From Facklamia sp. 7083-14-GEN3 (lineage in GTDB: Bacteria > Bacillota > Bacilli > Lactobacillales > Aerococcaceae): a stretch of 64,000 nt of DNA. A program made the position numbers and the translations under genes. This document shows positions 19,095 to 27,539 of this stretch, in pieces (the first letter of the stretch is position 1; each line of letters opens with the position of its first letter). Below the pieces are notes generated by a model. It did not search any database. It had not been told where the DNA came from and saw only the letters and a program-made list of their open reading frames with translations. The stretch spans positions 147,334-211,333 of the forward strand of contig NZ_JANSGD010000004.1 of NCBI RefSeq assembly GCF_024742075.1, in the 5' to 3' direction.

Positions 19095-20510
19095 CTATAG
19101 ATTTTCCAGTAAATTTTTAATAAATTTAAAGGTCCTTTCAGTTGAAGCAATCGAAAGTCTTTCGTTAGGACTGTGCACATCTTTCATTGTAGGACCTACT
19201 GCAATCATTTCCATTTCAGGGAAAGTATCTGTAAAAACCGCAGGTTCTAAAGCAGCATGTACAACTTCAACTTTCATATCTTTATTAAAAGTCTGTTTAA
19301 ATGCTTTTAGAGCGGTCTTTCTAAGTTTAGATTCCTTTGCAAATTCCCAAGCCGGATAATAATCTTCCTCAACCACATCAAAACCATTTTTTTGGTAAAT
19401 TTCTATCACATTATCAGTGTGTTTTTCAAAGGTTTCAGGATTTGAACTTCTTAGGGAAATAGTGACTTTCAGTTGATTGTCTTGAATATCAAAAATAGCT
19501 AGATTATTTGAACATTCAACAATATCAGGGTATTCTTCCATCATACTATAGACACCATGTGGAACCTCTGCAATAAAACGTTCAATATTTTCTTGGCTTT
19601 GTGGGGATAGGACCGCATCCACATTATCTATTTTGTTGATGGTTACTTGCATATCCTTATCGAGAGGATATTTAGCGATTAAGTCTGTAAAATCAATAGA
19701 ATAATCTTCTTCATCAGAAGTAAATATTACTCTTGCATCGCGAGGGATAGCATTATGTTTAGATCCCCCGACAATTGAAACTAACTCATATTCTGACACC
19801 TTTCTAATTAAGTCCATAGCCTGTAAAGCAAATTTAATGGAGTTTCCTCTTTCTTGGTGGATTTCCATCCCTGAATGTCCACCTAGCATGTTATTAATTG
19901 ATAATTCAAAGGTGTTTTTTAATTTACGAGCTTGATAATTAAGTTTTTGATTGCCAATGAGATTATGGCCACCAGAACAGCCTGATAATAAGATGCCTTC
20001 TTCTTCTGCATCAATGTTTATTAATTTTTTACCATGGATGTTTTCTTTTTTCACAGCTCGTGCACCAGACATAGTTGTTTCCTCATCTGTGGTAACCAAC
20101 AATTCAAGTGCAGGGTGCTTTGCTTGCTTGTCTTCCATAATTGCTAGCCCCATAGCTACTGCAATTCCATCATCTGCCCCTAAGGTTGTCCCCTTGGTCT
20201 TCACCCAATCTCCTTCTACTAATAATGGAATAGGGTCTTTAGTAAAGTCATGTGTAATGCCCTCTGCCTTTTCGGCGACCATATCCATATGGCCTTGGAT
20301 AACTACCGGTTCATGATTGGCATAGTCAGGATGGGCGGGTTTTCTAATAATAATATTATTGGATTCATCTTGAATCGTTTCATAGCCAAATTGTTTTCCT
20401 AAACGATAGAGGTAGTCGCTAACTGCTTGTTCATTACCAGATTCTCTAGGTATTTTGGTCAACTCTTCAAAGTAGTAAAAGACTCGATTAGGTTGTAAAT
20501 TTTCTAACAA
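19095..20510 (-). CDS. pepD: Aminoacyl-histidine dipeptidase (PepD-type, peptidase M20C)
   Basis: Cytosolic dizinc dipeptidase (471 residues) with broad dipeptide specificity. Metal-site motifs are in order: GHMDMVAEK, GADDGIAVAMG with the bridging aspartate, TTDEETTMSGA with the catalytic glutamate pair, and LGGHSGMEIHQ. The start is the TTG at 20510, since AAAGGAG lies 8 nt upstream on this strand; a 16-codon longer reading begins before that site. Stands alone. Confidence 0.92.
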   Translation of the reverse strand: MLENLQPNRVFYYFEELTKIPRESGNEQAVSDYLYRLGKQFGYETIQDESNNIIIRKPAHPDYANHEPVVIQGHMDMVAEKAEGITHDFTKDPIPLLVEGDWVKTKGTTLGADDGIAVAMGLAIMEDKQAKHPALELLVTTDEETTMSGARAVKKENIHGKKLINIDAEEEGILLSGCSGGHNLIGNQKLNYQARKLKNTFELSINNMLGGHSGMEIHQERGNSIKFALQAMDLIRKVSEYELVSIVGGSKHNAIPRDARVIFTSDEEDYSIDFTDLIAKYPLDKDMQVTINKIDNVDAVLSPQSQENIERFIAEVPHGVYSMMEEYPDIVECSNNLAIFDIQDNQLKVTISLRSSNPETFEKHTDNVIEIYQKNGFDVVEEDYYPAWEFAKESKLRKTALKAFKQTFNKDMKVEVVHAALEPAVFTDTFPEMEMIAVGPTMKDVHSPNERLSIASTERTFKFIKNLLENL

Positions 20511-20685
20511 TTTTATTTCTCCTTTAATCCCAAGCGTCGACAAAACAAACGCTATCAAATGGTTTCTAAATTAATTATAAAACTAAAAATATATAGTTAC
20601 AAAGGTTTTAAAAAATATATTTAAATTTTGGTGTGCATTTTAAATAATTAATATTCATTAAATTTTCTTAATATAAGAATTATGG

Positions 20686-20715
20686 TTAGACGAAATTCTC
20701 AGTATTAGATATAAT
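20686..20715 (+). promoter_or_regulatory. Promoter for the sigma-54 gene
   Basis: TTAGAC (20686-20691), an 18-bp spacer and TATAAT (20710-20715), 39 bp before the ATG. The rest of the pepD-rpoN gap is A/T-rich with nothing else clear. Confidence 0.5.
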
Positions 20716-20753
20716 AGAGAGAGAATGATAAATGTTAGAAAGAAGGTGAAAGG

Positions 20754-22031
20754 ATGTCAGAAGAAGTGAAAGTTTTCCGCTCTCTTACGCAAGAAGAAAT
20801 CACACAGAATCCATTACTGCTAGAAATTTTAGATTTAAATGGAGAACAATTAACTTATTATTTTGAAGAAAAATTTTTGGATAATCCATTTATAGAATGT
20901 GAATATCCTATTGAGCATCGGGTTTCTCAAGTTTCACAAGAAAGAAGAGCTACGGCTGATCCAGATATAGATATACAAAGTCCGGGTTCTCCCCAAACAT
21001 TAGAAACCTTTCTTTTCGAGCAGATTATGTTATACAGGCAAACACCCATTAGGGATGCTATGGTGCAAATGGTTCCACTTTTAGATGAACGTGGCTATTT
21101 ACCTTATAAGCATGGAGAACTTGCAGAAAAACTACAAATAGATCCTGTAATTGCTTTAGATGCTATTACTCTTTTTCAACAATTAGAACCTACTGGCATC
21201 GGAGCCTACGATTTGAAAGAATGTTTGATGTTGCAAACAGACCAAGACCAACATTCACCAAATCAAGCCTATTTTTTATTAGAAAATTACTTTTCTGAAT
21301 TATTAGAAGAAGATTATGCAGAAATTATAGAGCGTACCGACTTAACGCTAGCTGAAATCCAACAGATTGTTAATTATTATCATACATTGCGAACACGCCC
21401 ATCCTCATTATATGAACGAGTTGAACGTATTAATTTAATTCCAGATGTTGAATTACAATTTATGGGAGAAGAAATACATATTCACGTTAATCGACAATAT
21501 TATCCGCGACTGATTTTTAATCAAGATTATTATGATGAAATGGAATCCAAAAACAATCCGGAGCTTCAAGAATATATCCAACCACATAAGGAATTCTTCC
21601 AGCAAATGTTATCAAGTATTCGGTCTAGAGAAAAATTATTAATTGCAGTGACTAAAGTTATCGTTCAATCTCAGTTGCACTACCTTAAAGGAGAAGATAA
21701 AAGTCCAATGCCTTTATTAATTAAGGACATTGCTTATCAGCTACGCTTATCTGAGTCTATTGTCAGTCGTATCATTGTCAATAAGAATCTTGCTTATGGA
21801 GAAAATGTGGCCCCACTTTCCGACTTTATTAATGTTTCTGCTAAAATCGGACGTAGTGGGTTATCAGCTCTTAATATTCAAGCCTTTATAAAAGATATTA
21901 TAATGAAACATGGTCAAGATGTTTCTGATCAAGAAATTATTGATCGATTAGCAGATAAAAAAATCATTATCAGCCATCGCTTAGTAGAACGCTATCGACA
22001 AAACCTTATAAAAAAACAGGCAAAAGAATAA
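20754..22031 (+). CDS. rpoN: RNA polymerase sigma-54 factor, divergent
   Basis: Alternative sigma factor that needs an enhancer-binding ATPase to open promoters. All three RpoN regions can be traced in 425 residues: region I (ITQNPLLLEILDLNGEQL..NPFIE), the core-binding domain (TLETFLFEQI, then LFQQLEPTGIGAYDLKECL) and the DNA-binding domain (LSESIVSRIIVNK helix-turn-helix). The RpoN box, canonically ARRTVAKYR, reads SHRLVERYR at 407-415, keeping only R, V and the final YR. Region I is also poor in glutamine. No activator gene is in the window; in related bacteria sigma-54 serves sugar phosphotransferase operons. Probably functional but altered. Confidence 0.85.
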   Translation: MSEEVKVFRSLTQEEITQNPLLLEILDLNGEQLTYYFEEKFLDNPFIECEYPIEHRVSQVSQERRATADPDIDIQSPGSPQTLETFLFEQIMLYRQTPIRDAMVQMVPLLDERGYLPYKHGELAEKLQIDPVIALDAITLFQQLEPTGIGAYDLKECLMLQTDQDQHSPNQAYFLLENYFSELLEEDYAEIIERTDLTLAEIQQIVNYYHTLRTRPSSLYERVERINLIPDVELQFMGEEIHIHVNRQYYPRLIFNQDYYDEMESKNNPELQEYIQPHKEFFQQMLSSIRSREKLLIAVTKVIVQSQLHYLKGEDKSPMPLLIKDIAYQLRLSESIVSRIIVNKNLAYGENVAPLSDFINVSAKIGRSGLSALNIQAFIKDIIMKHGQDVSDQEIIDRLADKKIIISHRLVERYRQNLIKKQAKE

Positions 22032-22036
22032 TAAGA

Positions 22037-22070
22037 AAAGTCCCAGTCATTTAGTAATGGCTGGGACTTT
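22037..22070. terminator. Bidirectional terminator between rpoN and the lipoprotein gene
   Basis: AAAGTCCCAG (22037-22046) pairs with CTGGGACTTT (22061-22070); the stem continues inwards to about 15 bp with one G-T pair and a 4-nt loop. Confidence 0.8.
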
Positions 22071-22074
22071 ATAC

Positions 22075-22758
22075 TTATTGTTGAAAGAAAAACAGTGAGT
22101 GTGTTGAATTAACTAGGTGCATAGGAATAAGTTCCTTTGTTTGAGGATGATAATAAGCCAAGAGCACTAATCGATTTCCTACTTGTGTTAGAGCATGGTT
22201 TATTAAACGTGTGTCGTTGTCACCTGCAATTTTTTCGGCTTCTTGGTAAGTAAAGGGGACAATAATCCGAGGGACAAATATTATCTCTTCATTGAGTTGG
22301 AATTGGCTTTGGTCAATTGAGACATTTAATTGGCTTAAATCTTTCTCTGAATTAATCTGTATAAGGATTTGATCTAAGTCATTACTTGTTATTTTACTTT
22401 TATTAGCTTGCTGCTCCTGATTTGTAAAATTATTTAGATAATAGCTTTCCATGGCTTGATTGATATCTTGAGGTACTTGTTCCGGAAAGGTCAAATTAGG
22501 AAATTCAGAAGAAGCACTGAGTTTCTCTTTTAAAAAGTTAACATCTTTATTATTTTGTTTATTCGTTTCTGTCTTATCTTTCTGACTGTCCTCTGAGTCA
22601 ACATTTTCATTTGTTTGGCTAGTTATTTGGTCTTGGGAGACAGCGGTCAATTCTGATTGTTCACTTTTTTCATTAGTGGTCGGTTCTTGAAAGTATTGGA
22701 TAATCTGACAACCTGATAATAAAAGAGAAGCAATCATAAGGCTAAGTATTTTTTTCAT
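22075..22758 (-). CDS. Predicted lipoprotein, unknown function
   Basis: The 227-residue product begins with a lipoprotein signal peptide whose lipobox LLSGC places the lipidated cysteine at 17. A long Ser/Thr/Gln/Asn/Glu-rich stretch (about 25-75) resembles a flexible wall-spanning tether, followed by a compact domain ending HLVNSTHSLFFFQQ. I recognise no family. It is monocistronic and convergent with rpoN. It is the only protein in the window with a clear lipobox. Confidence 0.7.
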   Translation of the reverse strand: MKKILSLMIASLLLSGCQIIQYFQEPTTNEKSEQSELTAVSQDQITSQTNENVDSEDSQKDKTETNKQNNKDVNFLKEKLSASSEFPNLTFPEQVPQDINQAMESYYLNNFTNQEQQANKSKITSNDLDQILIQINSEKDLSQLNVSIDQSQFQLNEEIIFVPRIIVPFTYQEAEKIAGDNDTRLINHALTQVGNRLVLLAYYHPQTKELIPMHLVNSTHSLFFFQQ

Positions 22759-22860
22759 AAAATCATTCCTTTTTGTTTCGTTTTATCAGTGTATCAGAAA
22801 AATATAGAGATTAGGTAACAAGTTGATAACAAATTACTGAATTAAATGCTAAAAAGAGTG

Positions 22861-22889
22861 TGACAACTTAATCAAACAATGATAAAATC
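22861..22889 (+). promoter_or_regulatory. Probable promoter for uraA
   Basis: TGACAA (22861-22866) and GATAAAAT (-10 near 22883-22888) with about 17 bp between, placed so that the transcript would begin just before the attenuator. Confidence 0.45.
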
Positions 22890-22901
22890 AATTAGAAATA
22901 T

Positions 22902-22984
22902 AAGGACTTTTAATGCATTCCAGCGAGGATGCCAAAGTCTACTGAGTATTTTAAGTCCTTATTTTCAAATAAAGGGCTTTTTTT
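22902..22984 (+). promoter_or_regulatory. PyrR-type pyrimidine attenuator
   Basis: A PyrR-box-like sequence TTCCAGCGAGGATGCCAAAG (22918-22937) is held in a hairpin: GACTTT (22905-22910) with AAAGTC (22934-22939), and GCAT-CC with GG-ATGC. The same 5' segment, AAGGACTT (22902-22909), can instead pair with AAGTCCTT (22953-22960), which is the 5' arm of a terminator ending in eight T residues. The mutually exclusive folds are the standard pyr logic: UMP-bound PyrR stabilises the first hairpin and lets the terminator form. The pyrR gene itself is not in the window. Confidence 0.82.
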
Positions 22985-23009
22985 TATGCCCTCATATAAG
23001 GAGATTAAA

Positions 23010-24299
23010 ATGGAAAATTCGAAAGATAAAATGACTCTATTGCTGCAACCTGACGAAAAGCCGGAGTTTACCAAAGGTTTACTACTAAGCTTTCAACATG
23101 TTTTTGCTATGTTTGGAGCAACAATCTTAGTTCCTTTGATTTTAGGATTATCTGTTTCAACAGCTTTGTTAGCAAGTGGGATAGGTACATTGATTTATCT
23201 AACCATAACAAAAGGGAAAGTACCTGTTTACTTAGGGTCCTCATTCGCTTATATTACTGCTATGGCTTTAGCTATGGAACAACTAGACGGGGATATTTCT
23301 GCTGCTCAAACAGGAATCATGATGGTCGGTCTTTTCTACGTTGTGATTGCTGGTGTTATCAAATATACAGGTACCGATTGGTTGAATAAACTATTACCAC
23401 CAATTGTTATTGGGCCTATGATTATTGTTATTGGATTGGGACTGGCTTCTTCCGCTGTAAATAATGCTGGTTTTGTATCAGGTGGGGATTGGCGAAATAT
23501 TTTTGTTTCAGTAGGAACGCTACTCATTTCAGTTTATATGCAGATTTTTGGTAAGGGCTTCTTTAAAGTGATTCCATTTTTAATCGCTATTATTGGCGGT
23601 TATCTTCTTTCGTTAATGGTTGGAATTGTTGATTTTACTCCTGTAATAGAAGCTAGCTGGATTCGCTTGCCCGATTTATCACTTCCATTTGCTACACCCA
23701 TTGAGAATTGGCAACAATATGAGTTTTATTTTGGGCCGGAGGCATGGGCTATTTTACCAATTGCTTTGGTGACGATTGCTGAGCATACAGGTGACCATGT
23801 GGTGCTTAGTGAAATTTGTGGACGTAATTTTCTATCAAAGCCAGGCTTACATCGAACGTTAGCAGGCGATGGATTCGCTTCTTTTGTTTCAGCTTTAATT
23901 GGTGGTCCTGCAAACACAACTTATGGGGAAAACTCTGGTGTGATTGCTCTAACAAGAATTGCTTCTGTCAGTGTTATTCGTAATGCAGCTTTGTTAGCCA
24001 TTTTGATATCCTTCTTTGGTAAATTCAATGCCTTAGTGGCATCAATACCTGCAGCAGTTTTAGGAGGAATGTCTATTCTATTGTATGGGGTAATTGCTAG
24101 TAATGGTCTAAAAGTATTAATAAAAGATCACACTGACTTTTCACAATCTAGAAATTTAATTATTGCTTCCGCTATGTTAGTGATAGGCTTGGGAGGAGCT
24201 GTTTTAGATTTAGGAGGCTCATTTGTTGTTTCGGGAACAGCCTTAAGTGCATTGGTAGGAATTATCTTAAATGCTATGTTACCTGAAGTGAAAAATTAA
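23010..24299 (+). CDS. uraA: Uracil permease (NCS2 family)
   Basis: Proton-coupled uracil importer with 12-14 membrane segments in 429 residues. LLLSFQHVFAMFGATILVP at the N-terminus, the EHTGDHVVLSEICGRNF segment that forms the substrate site, and GGPANTTYGENSGVIALTR are typical of UraA/PyrP. ATG 23010 lies 6 nt after AAGGAG; an in-frame ATG at 22929 is inside the attenuator and is rejected. Pyrimidine control is inferred from the leader. Confidence 0.93.
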   Translation: MENSKDKMTLLLQPDEKPEFTKGLLLSFQHVFAMFGATILVPLILGLSVSTALLASGIGTLIYLTITKGKVPVYLGSSFAYITAMALAMEQLDGDISAAQTGIMMVGLFYVVIAGVIKYTGTDWLNKLLPPIVIGPMIIVIGLGLASSAVNNAGFVSGGDWRNIFVSVGTLLISVYMQIFGKGFFKVIPFLIAIIGGYLLSLMVGIVDFTPVIEASWIRLPDLSLPFATPIENWQQYEFYFGPEAWAILPIALVTIAEHTGDHVVLSEICGRNFLSKPGLHRTLAGDGFASFVSALIGGPANTTYGENSGVIALTRIASVSVIRNAALLAILISFFGKFNALVASIPAAVLGGMSILLYGVIASNGLKVLIKDHTDFSQSRNLIIASAMLVIGLGGAVLDLGGSFVVSGTALSALVGIILNAMLPEVKN

Positions 24300-24307
24300 A
24301 AAGTGTT

Positions 24308-24338
24308 AGGCATTTAGTACTTCTAAATGCCTCTTTTT
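24308..24338 (+). terminator. Terminator after uraA
   Basis: AGGCATTTAG (24308-24317), 5-nt loop, CTAAATGCCT (24323-24332), then CTTTTTATT. Confidence 0.85.
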
Positions 24339-24451
24339 ATTCTTAGAATAAGGGCTAAAGGAAATAATTCTAAAAGTTGCTTAAATAGATAATCAGGGGA
24401 ACTTTTGATAGAATACAGTTTATAGTGTTCGATCTTTAAAGGAGGAATTGG

Positions 24452-25150
24452 ATGTACCCCTATGGTTTTTATTTTGATTCAACATATTTCCTAATACTAA
24501 TAGGTATGGCCATTGTAATGTATGCTCAATGGAAGGTGAAATCAACTTTTGCTAAATACAGTGAATTAATAAGTGAGCGTAATATAAGCGGTCATGAAGC
24601 CGCAGAGTTAATTTTGCAAGCAAATCAAATTCATGATGTGAGAGTTGAAAGAGTAGCTGGAAATTTAACAGACCACTATAGTCCTAAAGAGAAGGTTTTA
24701 AGACTATCGGAAGCTACTTATAGTAACAGTTCTGTAGCAGCCGTAGCTGTTGCAGCTCATGAGTGTGGTCACGCCGTGCAAGATGCAAAAAATTACCAAT
24801 TTTTAAAATTAAGATCAGCTTTAGTTCCCGTTTCTCAATTTGGTTCAATGATTGGTATGCCAATTATCATTATGGGTTTTCTTTTTCAAATGATGGGTTT
24901 GGTAACAATTGGTATCCTTGCGCTTTCAGCGGCTTTGCTATTTCAAATAGTAACTTTACCAGTTGAAATAGACGCCAGTAAACGGGCTTTAGTTTCTTTG
25001 GAACAGCTAGATATCTTCACTCAAGGTGAGATGCCCGCTGCTCGTAAAGTTTTAAATGCAGCAGCCTTTACTTATATAGCGGCTACTCTTTCAACCGCTT
25101 TACAAATTTTAAGATTAATTATTTTATCTAATCGTTCCCGCAGAAACTAA
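24452..25150 (+). CDS. Zinc metallopeptidase, YugP family
   Basis: The 232-residue protein has an N-terminal membrane segment, a short domain with the zinc motif HECGHAVQD (HEXXH at 103-107) and three further hydrophobic segments in the second half. A later E-I-D-A-S-K-R helix gives the expected third ligand. This matches the membrane-embedded YugP group (DUF-type peptidase of unknown substrate). Start follows AAGGAGGA. The GTPase gene begins 20 nt after the stop, so the two are probably co-transcribed. Confidence 0.82.
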   Translation: MYPYGFYFDSTYFLILIGMAIVMYAQWKVKSTFAKYSELISERNISGHEAAELILQANQIHDVRVERVAGNLTDHYSPKEKVLRLSEATYSNSSVAAVAVAAHECGHAVQDAKNYQFLKLRSALVPVSQFGSMIGMPIIIMGFLFQMMGLVTIGILALSAALLFQIVTLPVEIDASKRALVSLEQLDIFTQGEMPAARKVLNAAAFTYIAATLSTALQILRLIILSNRSRRN

Positions 25151-25170
25151 GGCATAGATGGAGGCGAATT

Positions 25171-26373
25171 ATGGATTTTTGGAAGAAATTAAAGAATAAC
25201 CCTTTAAACCCTAACTTAGCATTTGATCTATTAAAACAAGCAGATCAGGAAGTTGAAAAGATGGAGCCCATTCGCATTTTACTCGCTGGTAAAACAGGAT
25301 CAGGCAAATCCACTCTTGTGAACGCTCTTTTTAGAGAAAATATTGCTTCAACAGGAGTTGGGCTTCCAGTGACTCAAAAAGTCCAAAAAATAAGTAAAGA
25401 GGGCTTACCGCTAGTTATTTATGATACCAAAGGATTAGAGCTACACTCAAAATCACAAGATGAAAGTATTCAACACTTACTTCATTTGGTGCAGGGTGCT
25501 AAAAAAGGAAAAGTTGTAGAGCCTATCCACTTAGTTTACTATTGTATCAATGCCACGATGGCAAGAATTGAACCGCAAGAAATTGCCTTAATATCGATGT
25601 TAGCTCAAGAATTGCCGGTTATTGTAGTTTTAACCCAAGCAATTGGCGAAGACATTAAAAACTTTAAAAATTCTGTTCAAAATGCAGTCCCTCAAGTTAA
25701 AGCTATTATTCCCGTGTTAGCTAAAGATTTTGAATTAGCAGGCGGTCAAAAAATTAGTGCTTATGGCTTGGAAGAGTTAATTAATCAAAGTCATAAGTTG
25801 GTGCCGAAAGAGGTAGAAAAGGCTTTTATTAACGCCCAACGAATAGACTTAGCTTTAAAAGTAGCTCAATCTAGAAGTTGGGCTAACAAGTATATGAAAA
25901 CAACTTTTGGAATCGGTCTAACGCCTTTACCGATTGCTGACTCAGCGCTCTTAGTACCCATCCAAATTACAATGCTAGCTCATATTACAAGTATTTTTGG
26001 TTTATCGATCGATAAAAAACAAATTGTTAGTATGATGGCAGGTGTAGGAGGGACAGGATTAGCAAGTATGGTGGGGAAGTATCTGGCCTCATCAGCTGCT
26101 AAATGGATGCCAGGTGTTGGCTCTGTTACAGGAGGAATGGTTAATGGTTTTACTGCCTCTACTGTTACTCTAGCATTAGCATACTCTTATATTGAAATAT
26201 TAAAGCAGATTACAATAGCAGAGAATCAAGGTAAAAAGTTAATGCCTAAGGAAATAACAGCCATGATGCGCAAAACATTTGGTCAAGAGCTTGAAACAAT
26301 CACTCATAGTTTGCCGGATAAAGTTAAAGATTCATTGCCAGAATGGATAGCCAAAAGTTTAGACCAACATTAG
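25171..26373 (+). CDS. Membrane-associated GTPase with DUF697-like C-terminus
   Basis: An Era-like G domain spans about 35-200 of 400 residues, with P-loop AGKTGSGKSTLVNAL (G1), a G3-like YDTKGLE and VVLTQAIGED where the G4 NKxD motif should be. The C-terminal half has two or three glycine-rich hydrophobic segments (ITMLAHITSIFGLSIDKK, GVGGTGLASMVGKYL), as in the DUF697 proteins linked to YcjX/YcjF-type GTPases. Guanine specificity is uncertain because T-Q replaces N/T-K-x-D. Role unknown; its neighbour is a membrane protease. Confidence 0.72.
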   Translation: MDFWKKLKNNPLNPNLAFDLLKQADQEVEKMEPIRILLAGKTGSGKSTLVNALFRENIASTGVGLPVTQKVQKISKEGLPLVIYDTKGLELHSKSQDESIQHLLHLVQGAKKGKVVEPIHLVYYCINATMARIEPQEIALISMLAQELPVIVVLTQAIGEDIKNFKNSVQNAVPQVKAIIPVLAKDFELAGGQKISAYGLEELINQSHKLVPKEVEKAFINAQRIDLALKVAQSRSWANKYMKTTFGIGLTPLPIADSALLVPIQITMLAHITSIFGLSIDKKQIVSMMAGVGGTGLASMVGKYLASSAAKWMPGVGSVTGGMVNGFTASTVTLALAYSYIEILKQITIAENQGKKLMPKEITAMMRKTFGQELETITHSLPDKVKDSLPEWIAKSLDQH

Positions 26374-26386
26374 TATGATTAATATA

Positions 26387-26425
26387 GCGGTTTGCCTTTT
26401 AAGAAATAGGGCATACCGCCTTTTT
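26387..26425 (+). terminator. Terminator after the GTPase gene
   Basis: GCGGT-T-TGCC pairs with GGCA-T-ACCGC around a 13-nt loop, one T-T mismatch, followed by CTTTTT. Confidence 0.75.
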
Positions 26426-26450
26426 AGTATTAAAAATTTTAAAATTTATC

Positions 26451-26479
26451 TTGACAAATTTTAAGTAGGAAGATACTAT
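26451..26479 (+). promoter_or_regulatory. Promoter of the adcACB operon
   Basis: TTGACA (26451-26456), a 17-bp spacer and TACTAT (26474-26479). I looked for an AdcR-type TTAAC..GTTAA site and found none convincing. Confidence 0.7.
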
Positions 26480-26529
26480 ACTTAAAGATATACGTAATTA
26501 TTACTATTTAAACGGAGGTATAAAATTAG

Positions 26530-27516
26530 ATGAGTAAAATGGCAAAAATGATAGTGACAATTTTGTTAAGTGTAGTGGTGATAGGTCAATCAATTTCTGG
26601 AATAATTTCTGCTCAAGATAGGCCAAAAGTTATGACTACTTTTTATCCAGTGTACTTTTTGGCTTCAGAAATTGCAGGAGATAAAATGGAGGTTTCTATG
26701 TTGTTAGAAGCCAATCAAGACGCGCATGCCTATGAAGCGAGTGCACAAGCTGCTATTAAAGTCCAAGAAAGTGATCTATTTATTTATCAAGATGATGAAA
26801 TGGAATTTTTTGTCAAAGATTTATTATCTTTGGTTGACACAAAAAACACAAAAGTTTTAGAATCAACGGATGGAATAGAATTGCTGGCTGGAGATGGTAA
26901 AGTAGTTTCAGAGCATAATCACGAAGGTGAAGAGCATAATCACGGAGGTGAAGAGCATAACCACGAAGGCGATGAGCATGGTCATGAAGGGTACGTTCAT
27001 GAATTTGATCCTCATACCTGGCTAGATCCAATTGTTTTTGGACAACAAGCCAATAATATTAAAGAGGAAATGATTGAAATTGATCCTGATAACAAAGATA
27101 ATTATGAAGAGAATTATCGTATTTTGATTGAAAAACTTGAACAACTCGACAAAGAGTATCAAACTCAATTACAAGATTTAGAAAACAAGACTATTGTTGT
27201 TCAACATAGAGCTTTTAGTTACTTAGCTCACGCTTATGGTTTGGAGCAAATCCCTATTGCGGGCCTTTCCTCTGACCAAGAACCGTCAGCACAGCAAATA
27301 GCTGGAATGCAAAAACTTATAAAAGAAAAAAAAGTGAATAAAATCTACGTTGATCCTGCAATTGATTCTAAGATATCACAAACAGTAGCTAGTTCCACTC
27401 AAGCAGACTTATTGCCCTTAAGAACGTTAGAATTAGTTTCTGAAGAAGAGACAGCAGCAGGAGAAAACTATTTTTCATTAATGCGTAAAAATCTTGAACA
27501 ACTCGTTCAAAATTAG
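26530..27516 (+). CDS. adcA: Zinc-binding protein of a zinc ABC importer (AdcA/ZnuA-like)
   Basis: Cluster A-I metal-binding protein (328 residues). Expected ligands are visible: H67 in DAHAYEA, His in PHTWLDP after the His-rich loop, His in VQHRAFSYLAHAYG and the late acid in YVDPAIDSK. A His/Glu-rich loop (about 128-157) is built from four seven-residue units of the EHNHEGE type; such loops buffer or deliver zinc in this family. The signal peptide ends ISAQD with no cysteine, so unlike streptococcal AdcA it has no lipobox. First gene of the adcA-adcC-adcB operon. Confidence 0.9.
   Translation: MSKMAKMIVTILLSVVVIGQSISGIISAQDRPKVMTTFYPVYFLASEIAGDKMEVSMLLEANQDAHAYEASAQAAIKVQESDLFIYQDDEMEFFVKDLLSLVDTKNTKVLESTDGIELLAGDGKVVSEHNHEGEEHNHGGEEHNHEGDEHGHEGYVHEFDPHTWLDPIVFGQQANNIKEEMIEIDPDNKDNYEENYRILIEKLEQLDKEYQTQLQDLENKTIVVQHRAFSYLAHAYGLEQIPIAGLSSDQEPSAQQIAGMQKLIKEKKVNKIYVDPAIDSKISQTVASSTQADLLPLRTLELVSEEETAAGENYFSLMRKNLEQLVQN
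26911..26994 (+). repeat. Four 21-bp tandem repeats inside adcA
   Basis: Units at 26911-26931, 26932-26952, 26953-26973 and 26974-26994, all starting GAGCAT. The first three differ by a few bases, and the fourth is more diverged. They encode the zinc loop, and unit number could vary between strains by slippage. Confidence 0.9.
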
Positions 27517-27539
27517 GAACTAGCGTAAGGAGGCCAAGA

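Noticed and set aside
22929..23009. Upstream start for uraA adding 27 residues
   Set aside because: It lies inside the PyrR attenuator and its T-rich terminator; the ATG at 23010 has AAGGAG at the right distance.
26911..26994. CRISPR-like array
   Set aside because: Contiguous 21-bp in-frame coding repeats without spacers; they encode the AdcA histidine loop.
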